64,000 nt of DNA, from positions 248,001 through 312,000 of the forward strand of contig JAQFWX010000016.1 of assembly GCA_027605045.1 (NCBI GenBank), given 5' to 3'. Source of the DNA: Phallus indusiatus. Lineage: Eukaryota > Basidiomycota > Agaricomycetes > Phallales > Phallaceae. Below, piece by piece: positions 24,154 through 36,188 of this stretch (position 1 is its first letter; each line of letters begins with the position of its first letter). A program made the position numbers and the translations under genes. The notes under the pieces are model-generated. The model was not told the origin of the DNA and did not search any database. It saw only the letters and a program-made list of their open reading frames with translations.

Positions 24154-27133
24154 TCAAGAACTCGGAGGGCATTGCAGAGGCCTCAAACCAGCTGAAAGAT
24201 TAACTCCAGGATAAAACCAAAATGTAACGGCAATAAGCGTGTATAAGCCTATGTGAAGAAAAAACAATGATAAGGAGAGCACAAACATGCGCACAAAACC
24301 TAAAATACTCACACAACAGGATCATCCCCTAAAAAGGAAAGAGCAGTCGTGTGGTTATCAGTATTCTATAAAGAAGTCCGGATGAAGATAACTCACTTCG
24401 AGCCAATTTGATTTACCATCTTGGATGCAGTAGTTAACTGTGAGAACTGCCAAGAAAAGTACCTGATAACTGTCAACCGTTTTGAAAATTGAAGGAGTTG
24501 TGGTTAGGCTTACGATAGATTGGAATGGGTCGAATAACAGTGTTAGAGGCTTGTCCAGAATCCATGCCTATAAGGAATTTATAAGCCGGAGTTCACATGG
24601 AGAGGACGGGAATATTCATATGACCATACCAGAACAACAATGAATGGTATCACAAACAGCGCAATCTGCTGGAAGAGAAAGAAAATTAGTGATATCACTT
24701 AATGAAGGTACTGCTTCTTACGATACTCGATCCTACAGCGACACCAAGACGAAGTGTAAATTTATCCTGAAAAATGTGTTTAAAGGCTTTGCTCATGAAT
24801 GACATGGGGTCAACCTCACCGTCACCGATACCGTAACAGCCGTAACATGCTCTATATATATGTATATGCATTCAAAAACGAAACGTCGCCTAAATGAAGG
24901 GGTTCACGCACCAGCAGCATTCCCTACTATGGGCAACAAAATTAATCCGACCCACTCTGGGGTGAGAGCAGAATTGGCGGTTACGCCGTCGATACTATCT
25001 ACTAGAAATTTGGAAGTAAAGGTCAAGCACTATGAATGAGAATGAATATTTATTATTTTTCCTTTTAAAAAACGAAGTATATAGGCATACAACAGTCACT
25101 GCAATCAGTAATCCGATGCAGACTGGCACAGTTGATTGAGGTTCTTCAATGTCTTCGTCTTCCTGAGATTTTTCTGTCGCCGCTTCAGCTGGCTTTTCAG
25201 TATGATGTCGTCGGTATAGATGCGGTATTTTGAGAATTCTGCTGGGGTAATCTTTCGATTCAAAGACATCATCATTTTCATACAAATATGCATGAGACCT
25301 AGAAAAAAAATAGCATCAAAATGAGATATTATTATTTTGTTTAGATGAATATCAGATATTACCGTAACTGGAACACCAAATATGAGATATAGACTGGGAT
25401 GAATATTTATCAGTCATCGGGATCAACTGCTCATTTCTTGAAAACCCTGTCATTCGATACTCACTGACTAGCAATATAACGGCAGCCTATACGCATCAAC
25501 AATCGGAAGCCGAAATTGTCAAAAGTATACAAAAGAGGGGGAAAGACTTACACCACGACTCATTCTCAAGATATCGTTGCTCTCCATTTGGGGAGTTACT
25601 GTCATATTGCTTTGTCCCGAAGCAGTGTTAGTACTGTTAGTACTGTTCGACGCTTGCGAGTTCACACCGGCATTGCCTTTATCAACTGCGAACAAAAATG
25701 CCGCTGGTATCAAAACGGCAATGACACTGAGGGTCAACAGGGAGCTGTTCGAATTTGCCGCGCCTATCAAATGACAAAAACCAGTGCGTAACAATTAATG
25801 TAAATTTGGAGAGAGGGGCAAGGGAAAAAAAGCGCGCTTACTGGGAAGGAACACTTGCTCTGCTTTTTGAATACCTCGTACAAAAAAGCACGTGCCAAGA
25901 ACAAGGACTAAATCGGGAACAAAGAGAAGAGGGGCAGGTGTCAATGCGACTTAATGGCGTATTAAAACTCAGAATGAACGACGCGTACGAATGTTTGACA
26001 ATATGGAACCAACGACTGTTTAATTTCAAACGTTTCATTAGTACACGTGTATTTACTGATTCCAATCGATGAAATACTTACGAGATGATTGAACAAGAGT
26101 AAGTTTGCACTGCGTCAAGGCGATGATCTGGTGGATGAATTCTCTATATCAAAGCCTCGAGTGACGATAAAATAGATGGTGCGCACAGCAACAATTAGTC
26201 CCACGCTTGTCAAAAAAGGCATTTTCAGTTGATTCCATACAATTCAAAACAGGAGATACTCACGCATTTCCCTAAAGAACACATTTCACGTGATTAGACT
26301 GGTCTTCAATTCAAAGAGAATTGAATGGCATACAAGAGTTGCATGTAAGAGGCCACCAAGGGTTTTACCGACACGAATAGAAAGTTCTTCTGTCGCAAAA
26401 CCGCGAAGCTAACGTGTCGTGTGAATTATATTGACTTCAATTGCTGGACTTGAGTTCGAAAGAACCATCATACCTTGGCCAACGGCACGATAGCTAGGAA
26501 TGAGACTAGAAGCAAATGTCAACTAGTGAAGCACAGCCCTTCGAACCTTGAAAGAGAAGAACATACACACAAAGATAAGGACATCGCTTTGTTTAGAGAA
26601 ATGCATAGCCCACTTAGATAAAACATTTATGAGAAGGCCATTTGGTCGGTTATAAGAAGACGAATAGATTACCGATATCGGGATGCAGACGAGAAGAACA
26701 TTCAGCCCTTGATGAACCGAAAAATATTAGTTTGGTTTCGGGAGATGAGCTAGAAGTATGCGAGGTCAGGACTCACAAGTCGCAGTGATAATGGATTTCA
26801 GACTCTTCCCTGTCGTGGTGGCCTCCACTTTTTTCGGAGGTCTCAGAAGTTCCCTCCATGTTTGTTCTCGACTCATGCCGACGCTTCGAGTACGCTGTCT
26901 AACTTGTTGAGAGAAACCCTGCGAATTGGTCGCATCTCTGGTTTGATTTATGGCCTGCACTGGAGAGCCCGGAGCAGTAGTAGCACCTGTTGAGGCCGTA
27001 TTATTCGATATTAAATATTGTTCGTCCGATACTGTGTTCTTTGGAGATTCTACGATCGTGAAGTCAGTAAATCAGAACTTTAGTACCCATGAATAATTTT
27101 CTCACCATTTTCTTGTATTTGAGAAGAGGACAT
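24154..27133 (-). CDS. Vacuolar Ca2+/H+ exchanger (CAX family)
   Basis: Antiporter that loads Ca2+ into the vacuole in exchange for protons. Blocks in order: a short first exon MSSSQIQEN spliced to ESPKNTVSDEQYL, a polar cytosolic N-terminus, KWAMHFSKQSDVLIFV, FATEELSIRVGKTLGGLLHA (first cation-binding repeat region), LVLVLGTCFFVRGIQKAEQ, NSSLLTLSVIAVLIPAAFLF, SHAYLYENDD, and an acidic loop with EKSQEDEDIEEPQ. Then LVDSIDGVTANSALTPEWVG, ILLPIVGNAA, EHVTAVTVSVT, LRLGVAVGSSI, QIALFVIPFIVVLVW, LTLLFDPFQSI, NYCIQDGKSNWLEGM and a last span ending FWFYPG. The two GN(A/T) half-motifs typical of the family are present or nearly so. The stop lies about 95 bp from the dehydrogenase relic. Introns are numerous and the exons between 25800 and 26400 are approximate. 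Identity is firm. Confidence 0.9.
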
Positions 27134-28004
27134 CCAAAACGTTGTGAGGAAATGGTGTTAGTGGGGTAAATGATACTATTCCCTGTCGCAAAAACCGGAG
27201 TAGGTTTATAAACAAAACCGGGTTTATAATCCCCTCGCGGGTCACCGGTCACCGGTCACATTTTGTGTTAATTTTCACTTTCATGCGATATTAAAGCTTT
27301 GATTTAATATAGTCCGCCTTTATATTCTGAGTTTTTTCCCAATGAATGAGCTAGGTGCCGGCCGGCTCCAGCGTCCAGCTGAGCAGGTGAGCGCTGTCGC
27401 CGTCACACCGTGTCGCCCTCTCTCCTCTGACCACGACAGCAGGGCACAGACGTCTCCAGCGTCCCGTTCGATCTTTGCTATTTTCTTTCCCACCCTGCCG
27501 CCCTGTCACTCGCCAGGTGTTGTCCAAGCGTCCCTCACTATGTCTTTGTCTTTTTCTCTTTCTTGCTCTTTCTTTCCTTCTTTCTTTCTTCATTTCTCGT
27601 AAATTGGTCCCATCCCTCTTTCGTTCAAAGCCCACCTTATTTCAGAGTATATTGAGACAGTCAGATTGCATGTAGATACAGCAGTTACCACAAATTGAGC
27701 AGAGTTTCCCCCCGCAGACGCGTGGAGCAGACGGAGAGTCCCAGTCGCGGAGAGGAGGAGCCCGCCCACCCGAGCAGTCACCGGTCGGTCACCTCCCTCC
27801 ACGCACCGAGCCCACGTTGGCTCCGACCCCTCTCGCAGGGTCTCTCCCAAGCCCCAGGCAGCGACCAAGCGACCGACGAGGCTGAATGAGCTCGCAACTT
27901 CGCCTACGCTGTGATCGGCTGAGACTCATTCATCGGCTAATTGCAAAGTACCCTTCCGCTGATTCGAGAGAGGATGATCTGTGCGCACTCCCGATTTTGC
28001 GACA
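27134..28004. other. Intergenic with a GC-rich island and pyrimidine tract
   Basis: Starting near 27345 the base composition changes to clearly GC-rich (for example gccggccggctccagc), with a CTTT-rich stretch at about 27541-27598 in between. It ends just before the duplication boundary at 28005. The sequence aatgagct occurs near both edges (27346 and 27885). Open frames of 60-95 codons occur on both strands without motifs. It may be a piece of a foreign or repetitive element, but no transposon domain is visible. Confidence 0.4.
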
Positions 28005-28984
28005 TGGACATTACAAAAAATACGCCGAGCCTTTTTTTTCCATTGACAACTTGCCACCATCGCAGTGCTAGTGACCGCATACGCACACTTTAAACATACC
28101 AATCCTTTGCACTGTGCGCTGTCAATGAATTACATACAAATTCGGCGACTTATTTACAAATCTACGAAGAGCTTGGCTTAGACAGATTATGACACCCCGA
28201 CACTCATATACTTTGGACATATACACGAGAAAGTAATATTACATAACGGTTTACAAAGGAGGTGAGGTGGTATATATATGAGATTATCGAAGAAATCGCA
28301 ATAGCTATTGGGCCACCTATTTTCCGCCACACAGCGATTCAGACGTGCGCGTGAAACCTAAGGCCTAAGGCCTAATCGATAATCACGCAGGAAACGCGGG
28401 TTGATGTTGGGACGGACCAGCGCCGGCATTATCTTGCAGCTCAGCGGCGGGGACATCATCATCGCGACAGCTATCCGCTACCGTAAATTCTGGTTCCCCC
28501 ATTTCTGTGATGATTGATTGATGTAAACGTTGAAGCACGTCATTGAACTGGATCATTGAGAACGAAGGCGCGTTTCTATCAGGTGCCATTGTAGTAGAAC
28601 TGTGGCGGCGAAGGTCCAGTGTGAAGTCAGCGATTAGAATTACTGACAAACTAATTTCGGAAATTTTAGAAAACTGAAAACGTGTGAAAAGTTACGATAG
28701 ACTTGCGCTTGTTGGATAGTTTCGAAAAGTACCACCAAGGAAGACTATCAATATTTGTTGATCAGTAAGACAGCGTCCCAAGAGGGTTACAGCAGCATGC
28801 CTACTTTCACGGTCTGAAAGAATGCAGAAGGATCGATAAGTCGGTGATGACACATAGTAGCGAAATTTAGTATAACTTACCGGCTGAATGATTGTACCAA
28901 TAAGGGAAGTCACCACCACGAAACTAGCAAAAACAGAATGAATGACTGTCTGAATAGTTTGCGCGAATCGCTTACCAAAACCTC
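28005..28984. repeat. Segmental duplication, copy 2 (partner 22368-23720)
   Basis: Uninterrupted counterpart of the block at 22368. It includes about 375 bp of 3' flank plus the 3' exons of DUF6533-like copy D. Short differences include the doubled taaggcctaaggcct context and small indels. Its left edge coincides with the end of the GC-rich island. Confidence 0.85.
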
Positions 28985-30127
28985 GATATTACTCAATAAC
29001 AACCTGACGTCAGCAGCAGTATTGTAAAAAGGTTTTCAAACCTTACTTTGCCCAAAAAGCTTGGAAACTAAGTCACGACGACTTTCAATCCTCGCTTCCC
29101 GTTTTAATTTCCACGTTCCCCAGACTTGCCATAAGCATGCCCCGAATACAATAGCATCGGTTAAAATGGTAAATATATTACCAATTAGATTCAGGAGTTC
29201 TCCTTGGGCTGAAAGGGTTGGGTTGGATAAGCTTTATGCGCATTATTCGAGCCCTTCTACAAGCGTCAACATACCGGTTTCGCTAGGTATTATTAAGTCA
29301 ACAGAGTCTGATGGAAATTTTAACTAATTACTGACGTTGTGATACACCCATTCAGAGTTATTATACCTTATTAGAGTGTGAGTTTAATTTTGAAATACCA
29401 CGTTTACATAAGATATCTTACCATAGAGATCTAATACTAATCCTACCAAAAAGAAAAGAGCCAAAGTCACAGATATGATTTTGTTCCCTTGACACAATGC
29501 ATATGTTCGCGCGATCAACAAGCCTACTATAAATTAGGGAAACCCCGTTCCATTGAATGATTGAACGACCAACCTTGAACACCAATATACCCTAAGATGT
29601 TCGCAGAATTTGCTGCGTCGGCAATGATATTACAAGCCCTTCGACTTTACTTTAACTGCCTCTTCTAGTTACGGAATCATGATTTAAATCTCACCTTCCT
29701 GCCTGAATTAAAATTTAAAGTAAGTTCCAACCCTTAGATCTTTAGACACAAGACCTACTGGCAGAAAGTTTATCCCGAAGAGTAATGCGTGGGAAGCTAT
29801 ACCGCCGTATCTTGCAGAAATATAAAGTAAAGTGGGAATGCTGAACGTTTTAGACCATATATATTCCACTTCGTTTGCAGCGCTCAATAAGGTTGTGTAG
29901 ACAAGTAATGCTGAGAGATTTTAGTTACAACATCGCTTGAATCTGGTATGAACACAGAGCCTCTCACATAGTGCGCCAAAGAAAATCCAGTTGAAGACAG
30001 AACTATATTCATATTTAAGTATCCATTGGTTAGTTATTGTGAGGAGTATAGTCACATACCTTTGATAAGTCTCTTGAATGATAGCTTCTACCATAGCCGG
30101 TGTAAAGCTATTGTTAGGATTATTCAT
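28383..30127 (-). CDS. DUF6533-like multi-span membrane protein (copy D)
   Basis: Apparently intact family member of unknown function. It starts MNNPNNSFTPAMVEAIIQET. The diagnostic block is ANEVEYIWSKTFSIPTLLYI followed by SARYGGIASHALLFGINFLP. Next come ACNIIADAANSANILGYIGV and GLLIARTYALCQGNKIISVT. A further hydrophobic exon follows, then the cytosolic block LTDAIVFGACLWQVWGTWKL (KREARIESRRDLVSKLF). The last exon contains SVILIADFTLDLRRHSS, QRLHQSIITEMGEPEF and a Pro/Gln-rich end. About seven membrane spans would place the polar C-terminus on one side, giving a receptor-like layout, but that is inference. Introns are short and GT..AG. Intergenic DNA on its 5' side is duplicated beside copy F. 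Confidence 0.78.
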
Positions 30128-31226
30128 GTTGAGACGATGGCGAGGAAAAGCTCGTTTTGACCTTGAAAGAACGGGGCGAGTTTTGAACTTCAAAAGAACT
30201 GCATTGAGTTTTCATACGATTTATATACTGTGATGCATGGATACCGCCCGACGGTGAGATCACAATCAAGAACCTGATTCAAGTTGTACTGCTGTGGAGT
30301 GGAGAGACTCGAACAGTGTGCGAGTGATTTGCTCTGCGGACCATCGGCCGAATAAGCCCTGCAATTGACGGCATTATTAGATAACGGAACAAGTTATCCA
30401 GATACCTTGAATCTGTCTTCTTATCATGACATATTTTTTAAATCAGCACGAGACCAAATACCCACGACAAAAAACGATCCGCTAATTCTAGCGAAAAAAA
30501 AACTCACAAGCATTTCCTGTATTCCTTCCCTACATACTCAGTGCGGAGGACTTGAAAGACTTTGAGGAAAACTTTGAGGTTATGGCTCGACATTGTGTCT
30601 TAGGGGAAACCCGATTGTGATGTCGGCATATGTTATGATAGCAACGAGCGTTGCAACAGCTAATAATCGGGAAAACATTTTTTGATGCAGGTCCAACGAG
30701 CATGTCCATTTAAAGAACGAGACTGTGAGAGGATGGGTCTTCTAGAGCAAATTTAGCTTCTATCACTGATCTGGTACAAGATTTTCAGCCCAAAGATGCT
30801 GATCCACTTTGAGATTACGGGTCATATAGAACAATTGGATCCTGCCGATTTGTTCAAGAACAAAAAAAGACGCGGAAAACTCACGATAGATACAAAGAGT
30901 ACGTGTCAGTAAAACCTGACACAAGTCGAACAACTAGTCTCCGTTAAGGCGCAAACGCGTGACTTCGTCACACGTGGACGGTGGAGGCTGGAGCTCAGGA
31001 GCAATGTGAACTCATGCGAGACGTCAGCTCGTCTGTCATATATCATAGTCAACGTTGCAGCAATCCGCAATCACCCGGTTCCCATTCAATCGACAAACGA
31101 GGTATTTTCAGTTTCACTGGACTCGGACATCGCCATTTGAATGATGAGGTTGAAGTTAAATATTGAATGAACTCCAGATTCGGCGACTTAATTTACAATA
31201 TGATTAACGACTCTCTGTGCTCATGC
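30128..31226. repeat. Intergenic upstream of copy D, duplicated at about 40560-41340
   Basis: No gene was found. From about 30225 the sequence parallels 40575 onward in the same order, for example aagaacctgattcaagt, gcaaacgcgtgac and the stretch leading into the copy E 3' end. The whole D-spacer-E arrangement was therefore copied to, or from, the F-spacer-remnant block. Confidence 0.7.
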
Positions 31227-32971
31227 TTATGCATGTAAATGTATAGTCTCGTCTGGACTAGGCTCTATTCCATCTAAGAATTCAGGGATATCATCATTAC
31301 CTTCCGTCCTCATATCATCTTGCTCTCCCATTTCAACAAGAATACTTTGATGAATATTTTGTAGCGCGCTTCGGAACTGAATCCCCGAAACAGAACCGTT
31401 TTCATCATGATTAGCGTCAATGGCCACGGAATTATGTCGACGCAAATCCAATGTAAAATCGGCAATTAGAACAATTGAGAGACTAGTAGCGTGCGAAAAG
31501 TTGGTGTTGATTGACAAAAAGCGGAACATGATGAGCTTACACCTGTTGGTAGAACTCGAGTTCCAATACCAAAGAAGACTGGCCATATCAATTTGTTTAA
31601 GGCATTTGAAAGCGTACTTGTGGCAACGTGCTTACGTTCACAAACTAAAAGAATTGAGGAACTGGTGAATATTGGGCATTATTAAATTGCTCGCGGCGAC
31701 GTACCGGTTGACTTATCGTGCCAATAACAGTAGTAACGATCACAAAGCTAAAGAAGGACTAATAAAATCACAGAGTCTGCTGCGATACAATTTACACTAA
31801 CCAAAATCGCGATATTACTAAAGACGGTTGATCAGATACTTCAACCACGTATGTAATAATCAATACCATAAAGGATTTACCTTGTTTAAAAAGTATAGAA
31901 GCAAAATGACTACTGTGCGAACTCTGCCGGGAACTATTCACTTCTCGTCCCAATTTCCACGTTCCCCAGACTTTCCACAGACAGGTACCAAATGCGATAA
32001 TGTCGACTATGATGGTCAGTATATTTACGACAAGATTGGATGTTGCTTCTTCAGCTAAAAAAAGGCTTGAAATTTTGGAGGAGTTTCGTTCAATAGTATA
32101 TAAACATACAAGTTTCCCTAAAGATAGTCAGTCAAACTATGAAATCATAAAGCAGCAGTGCCACTCACTCGACGGTACATCCATTAAACTTAATCACAGC
32201 TGGATACTATTTGAACTCTGCTCTTCACTTACATGCCAGTACTTACCAAAGAGGTCCAATCCCAATACTGCGAGAAATACAGAGACTAAAATGCCAGCTA
32301 CAATCTTGTTCCCCCGACACAGGGCATACGTTCGTGTGATCAACAGACCTTTAGAGATTATGAGAGAATTGTTTTGTAGAAAACATGCGAAAATTGTAAC
32401 CTTGAACACCGATATACCCAAAGATATCCATGACGTTTCCTGTGTCGATAACGACATCACAAGCCCTTTAAACGGCGATTTTTTTCTCGAAAAAAGCAGT
32501 TAATGATCAAATCGTACCTTCCGGGCTACATAATTATTTTGGCTAAAATTCAGCAAATGGTGAAGTCATAGACGGCGATTAGACTGACTATCGGTAGAAA
32601 GTTTAGTGCAAATCCCAATCCGTGAGCAGTCAAGCCCGCGTATCGTGTAAAAAAGTAGAGCAAAGCAGGAATACTGAATGATTTTTTCCATATATACTCT
32701 ACTTCCTCGGCGAAGTTTAGTACTGTGGTGTAAAAAAGGAGCGCTGAAGTGTTTGTCTGTCATGAACTGGAGCTCTTTCGAGGTTTAGACATTTGGACGA
32801 GCTCACCCAAAGCACTAAGGAAAACCAAATCGTAGACATAACTAATATATGAAGAAGTGTTTAGATTAACGTCTTGAGAGAAAAGGGGATTGTGTCATAC
32901 GTTTGGTAAGCCTCTTGAATTATGGATTCTATGACGACAGCAGTCATGTTATTACCGGGCGACGCACTCAT
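31227..32971 (-). CDS. DUF6533-like multi-span membrane protein (copy E)
   Basis: Tandem neighbour of copy D on the same strand. Start MSASPGNNMTAVVIESIIQE. The family block reads EEVEYIWKKSFSIPALLYFF, followed by TRYAGLTAHGLGFALNFLP. Then ACDVVIDTGNVMDIFGYIGV and GLLITRTYALCRGNKIVAG, the latter continuing ILVSVFLAVLGLDLFG. The cytosolic block is DIIAFGTCLWKVWGTWKLGR and the C-terminus SIVLIADFTLDLRRHNS, QNIHQSILVEMGEQ. Exon phases join cleanly where checked, so it appears functional. It differs from D in the loop after TWKL (Ser-rich) and in the acidic tail. A 167-codon plus-strand frame at 32000-32503 is its antisense shadow. Function is unknown. Confidence 0.78.
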
Positions 32972-35900
32972 TGTGATGACGAGGAAAAGTAAGAATCACG
33001 TCTGACTCTCGATAGAATTTTGAGACGGGGGCCTAAAATACGAGTCCAATAGCTATTTAAAACCCTATTGAGAAGCAAGATAAACGTATCTAATAATGCC
33101 ATACTACGCACGACCCACGATTTATGATGCTCTGGAGTTGCAGCCACATCGAAGTCGAGGATCACATGGTATTATCTATCTCGAATCAATTCTAGATCCT
33201 AAGGGGTGACATTAAAATAGAGTCTGAAGATTGATATAGTTGTTTCAAACCATATGATGCATCCGATGAAACGGTATCTGATATGGGCTCGGACGTTTTG
33301 GATGGCCACTACAGGAATAAATTACATCCTCTGTTCGGATTGAGCCGGTATTATTTCGATGTATCTGTCAGTCAAGCCACAGAAAACGAACTACTCATTC
33401 CGAGTAAGGAGCCTATACTATTTATATATTGTCAAATCATTTGTTGAAAGGTATGCGGAAGCAGACGTACAACCAATGAACCCACGGACAGGCCATTCAA
33501 TCTATCAAAAGAAAGACCGTCGAACATCATTCTATACACAAGATCCTAATTTTATGTTTGACACTAAAGATCCCAACGTATTGATGGGGATGTTGTCACT
33601 AGCTTGTTGCTGGCAAAAAGCTCTTCGATGTATAAGGGGTGAGAAAGCTGTATTATACGCATGATTTTGATAGGAAAAAGGAACGGGATTCGCTCGCAGG
33701 TCATATGTTGGTTAATTATGATGACTATTGTACAAATTCAGAGAGAGAGACAAGTGGCTGAATTATTGACTTACTAATCATGGGTATCGCGAGTGTATCC
33801 GAGTCGTTAAATATATTGCGACAAGCAAGGTGATTTGGATGATATTTACCAATGAGATCTGGCTTGCTCGTTGAGGAATTTTGAATGCATGTAATTCACA
33901 GTGAACATCGCCCTAGTATTCCGATTGCCGAGAACTTTTGGTTGCGATGTTTTTCTTTTTGGAAGGAAGAACGATTTTTTTTTACGTCATCAGTCGGAGT
34001 CTGATTCGGCCGCTATGAATTTGAGTCCGAGGCACATACAAGGCACATATGAAAAAAAAAGTAGCATAATGGTTTCTTCCTGTTTGTTCATTGGGTTATA
34101 TACAGACGTATATACGTTCCATGTATTACTTGAAAATTGTGGCAAATGTCGTACCATTGTGTCTAGGTAGAAATTAATAGTTCAAGACGAGGAATGACAA
34201 GAACAGAAGGTAATTGAACAACCCACCCTATATAGGCTCTTCCTGGATCATTAAAATGTCTGACAGGTAGGAAAAAGAATTAATATCAAAGAAATGATTC
34301 ATAAGAGAAGTAACGTACATGTAACCCCGATCCCCGGGTACACCCAGCTTCTCTTTGAGATAATCAAAAAAGGCTGCGCTGTACTGAAGATTAGACTCGG
34401 GATTGATATTGTCGAGAGAAATCTGTACAAGGTGTCAACAAATGATGCGCGTGATAAGAGAGAAAAAAAAGACGAACGATATTAAGCAAAAGAGCCGGCT
34501 CAAAAGTTCCACCAAATGTCAAATATGGGTCATAGTTATAGTTAATAGAGATGTATTTCTCCGGTTTATTGAGAACTAAGAGATTACCAAAACTGTTCAG
34601 CGAAAAAAGGAAAATACGGTGCGATTGTGGAAAGCATCTCACTTTTCGCTGATACCTAAATAGCACCAGTGACCTCGTGGATCAGTCGGTTGCATCGCCA
34701 CAAAATGAAATCACCGCCCCAGTGCCAGTGCCTGGCGACAGTGGGAAATCTCAATTTGCTAAAAGACACATACTTTAGAAAAGTCGAGAACAAACTCCTT
34801 TACATCTGGAACTTTGACATTTGTTATCAGTACCAATGGGGGCATTGCGAAAAGATGGTTTAGTTGTGTAGGATGGTGTGCGATGATACAGATCTGTTTG
34901 CGTCCATATTAACGTCCCCAGACTTTTATTTATCCGGTGATGCGTGACCTGAGTATAAACATGTTTGAAATAGTCAATGTTTTACTTGTTGGATATTATG
35001 GACCAATGATTGTCTGTATTCACCGCATTGATGAGTATAAAATGTCAAATATAGAACAAGCACATGACTTTTGTGACTTTCTTACTTCTTTCCCCAATAT
35101 GTCTGGCAACCATGCGACTTTTTTGATTTAAAAAGGTAGTATTTCATCTCTGAGTATACGTCTCGCCCTGAAAAAAACTGGAGCGAATATTGAGTTGATA
35201 TACGGGCCGTTTCGCTCCGTCTTTGCTGTCCGTTTCGATTTGAGTGAAACGACAATCGCTCTTCCCCCGATAACTATCAGTCAGGCCTAGGGATGATTTT
35301 TCGAGAATTAACATGGTTAAAATAGTCCATAAGGAAATGGACCAGTAATCGCTGTAATCACCGCAATGATCAAGCAAATGGCAAGCACATGACTTTTGTA
35401 TGTTTGTTTGGTATTTGTTTGGTAATCATGCAAGTTTTCGACCTAAAATGGCAGCAGCTCATCTTACACTTAAGTCTCGTCCTGAAAAACCCCAAATGAG
35501 AAATGACATACGTGCTTTTGATTGGTTCAAATCCGCTCAAATCCACCAGTCAGCTAATAGTGTAGAGCATAGAGATATTTCCAAGAGACTCTTTGCAATT
35601 TGTAACAATAGGACCGGAATTCCTCCTTTTTACACAGCCTCAACTTGCTGCGTCGCGTTGTGCGAGTATCGCCAGGTATCGCCATCTGTCAATGCTAATT
35701 AAGCGCCAGAATGTGATTGGCTCCAATTTGCTTACGTAAATGAGAACAGACTGCTCATTGGACCTACACGAGTCCATCAGCTCACCGTGCTGTAATAATG
35801 CCAATCCAAAAGCCGTGCTTCTTTTCTTTCTCTCTCTTTGCATGCAACCATTTCTTTTGACGAACATTTCTCATAGTTTATAAGGACATTCCTCGTCGCT

Positions 35901-36188
35901 CGCTATTGATCAAAATATGGAAACCGCCCTTGTACCTCACAATAAACCACGTGCAAAGTTTTGGTGTGTTTGCAACCAATTCAACTCGCGGTTTACTCGT
36001 GTTTTGCTCACAGTCAATACTACAGGGAGGCGTTTTGGGCCACTTTAGGATGGTTAGTGTTATTTTCAACTTCTATGAATAAGTTCGCACACCAATGTTC
36101 ACAGGAAAGTGACGGCACATGTTGAGCAACCTCGCTCAGGCTACGGCAAGTACAAGAACAACTGTCACTTTCAATAATCGTGGCCCTG
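32972..36188. other. 3.2-kb stretch without a recognised gene
   Basis: The largest frame, 33359-33664 (101 codons, plus), contains QPMNPRTGHSIYQKKDRRTS but no family I know. At 35050-35185 and 35373-35495 a diverged direct repeat is seen (next entry). Around 35945-36180 short plus-strand readings such as HVEQPRSGYGKYKNNCHF hint at an upstream exon of the CCCH gene or a relic, without decisive evidence. Confidence 0.4.
35050..35495. repeat. Diverged direct repeat, about 125 bp, two copies
   Basis: aagcacatgacttttgt occurs at about 35060 and 35384. In both copies it is followed by related segments (caaccatgcgacttttttga against aatcatgcaagttttcgac, then cttaagtctcgtcctgaaaaa against gtatacgtctcgccctgaaaaa). 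The period is about 324 bp. It looks like old tandem duplication of non-coding DNA. Confidence 0.6.

Noticed and set aside
27342..27889. Frames of 60-95 codons in the GC-rich island
   Set aside because: High GC lowers stop frequency on all frames, so frames on both strands are expected by chance.
32000..32503. 167-codon plus-strand open frame
   Set aside because: It lies antisense over exons and introns of DUF6533-like copy E and has no motif; the minus-strand reading matches four paralogues.
33359..33664. 101-codon plus-strand frame upstream of the CCCH gene
   Set aside because: No family match by eye, no start context and no paralogue in the window; left as unannotated.
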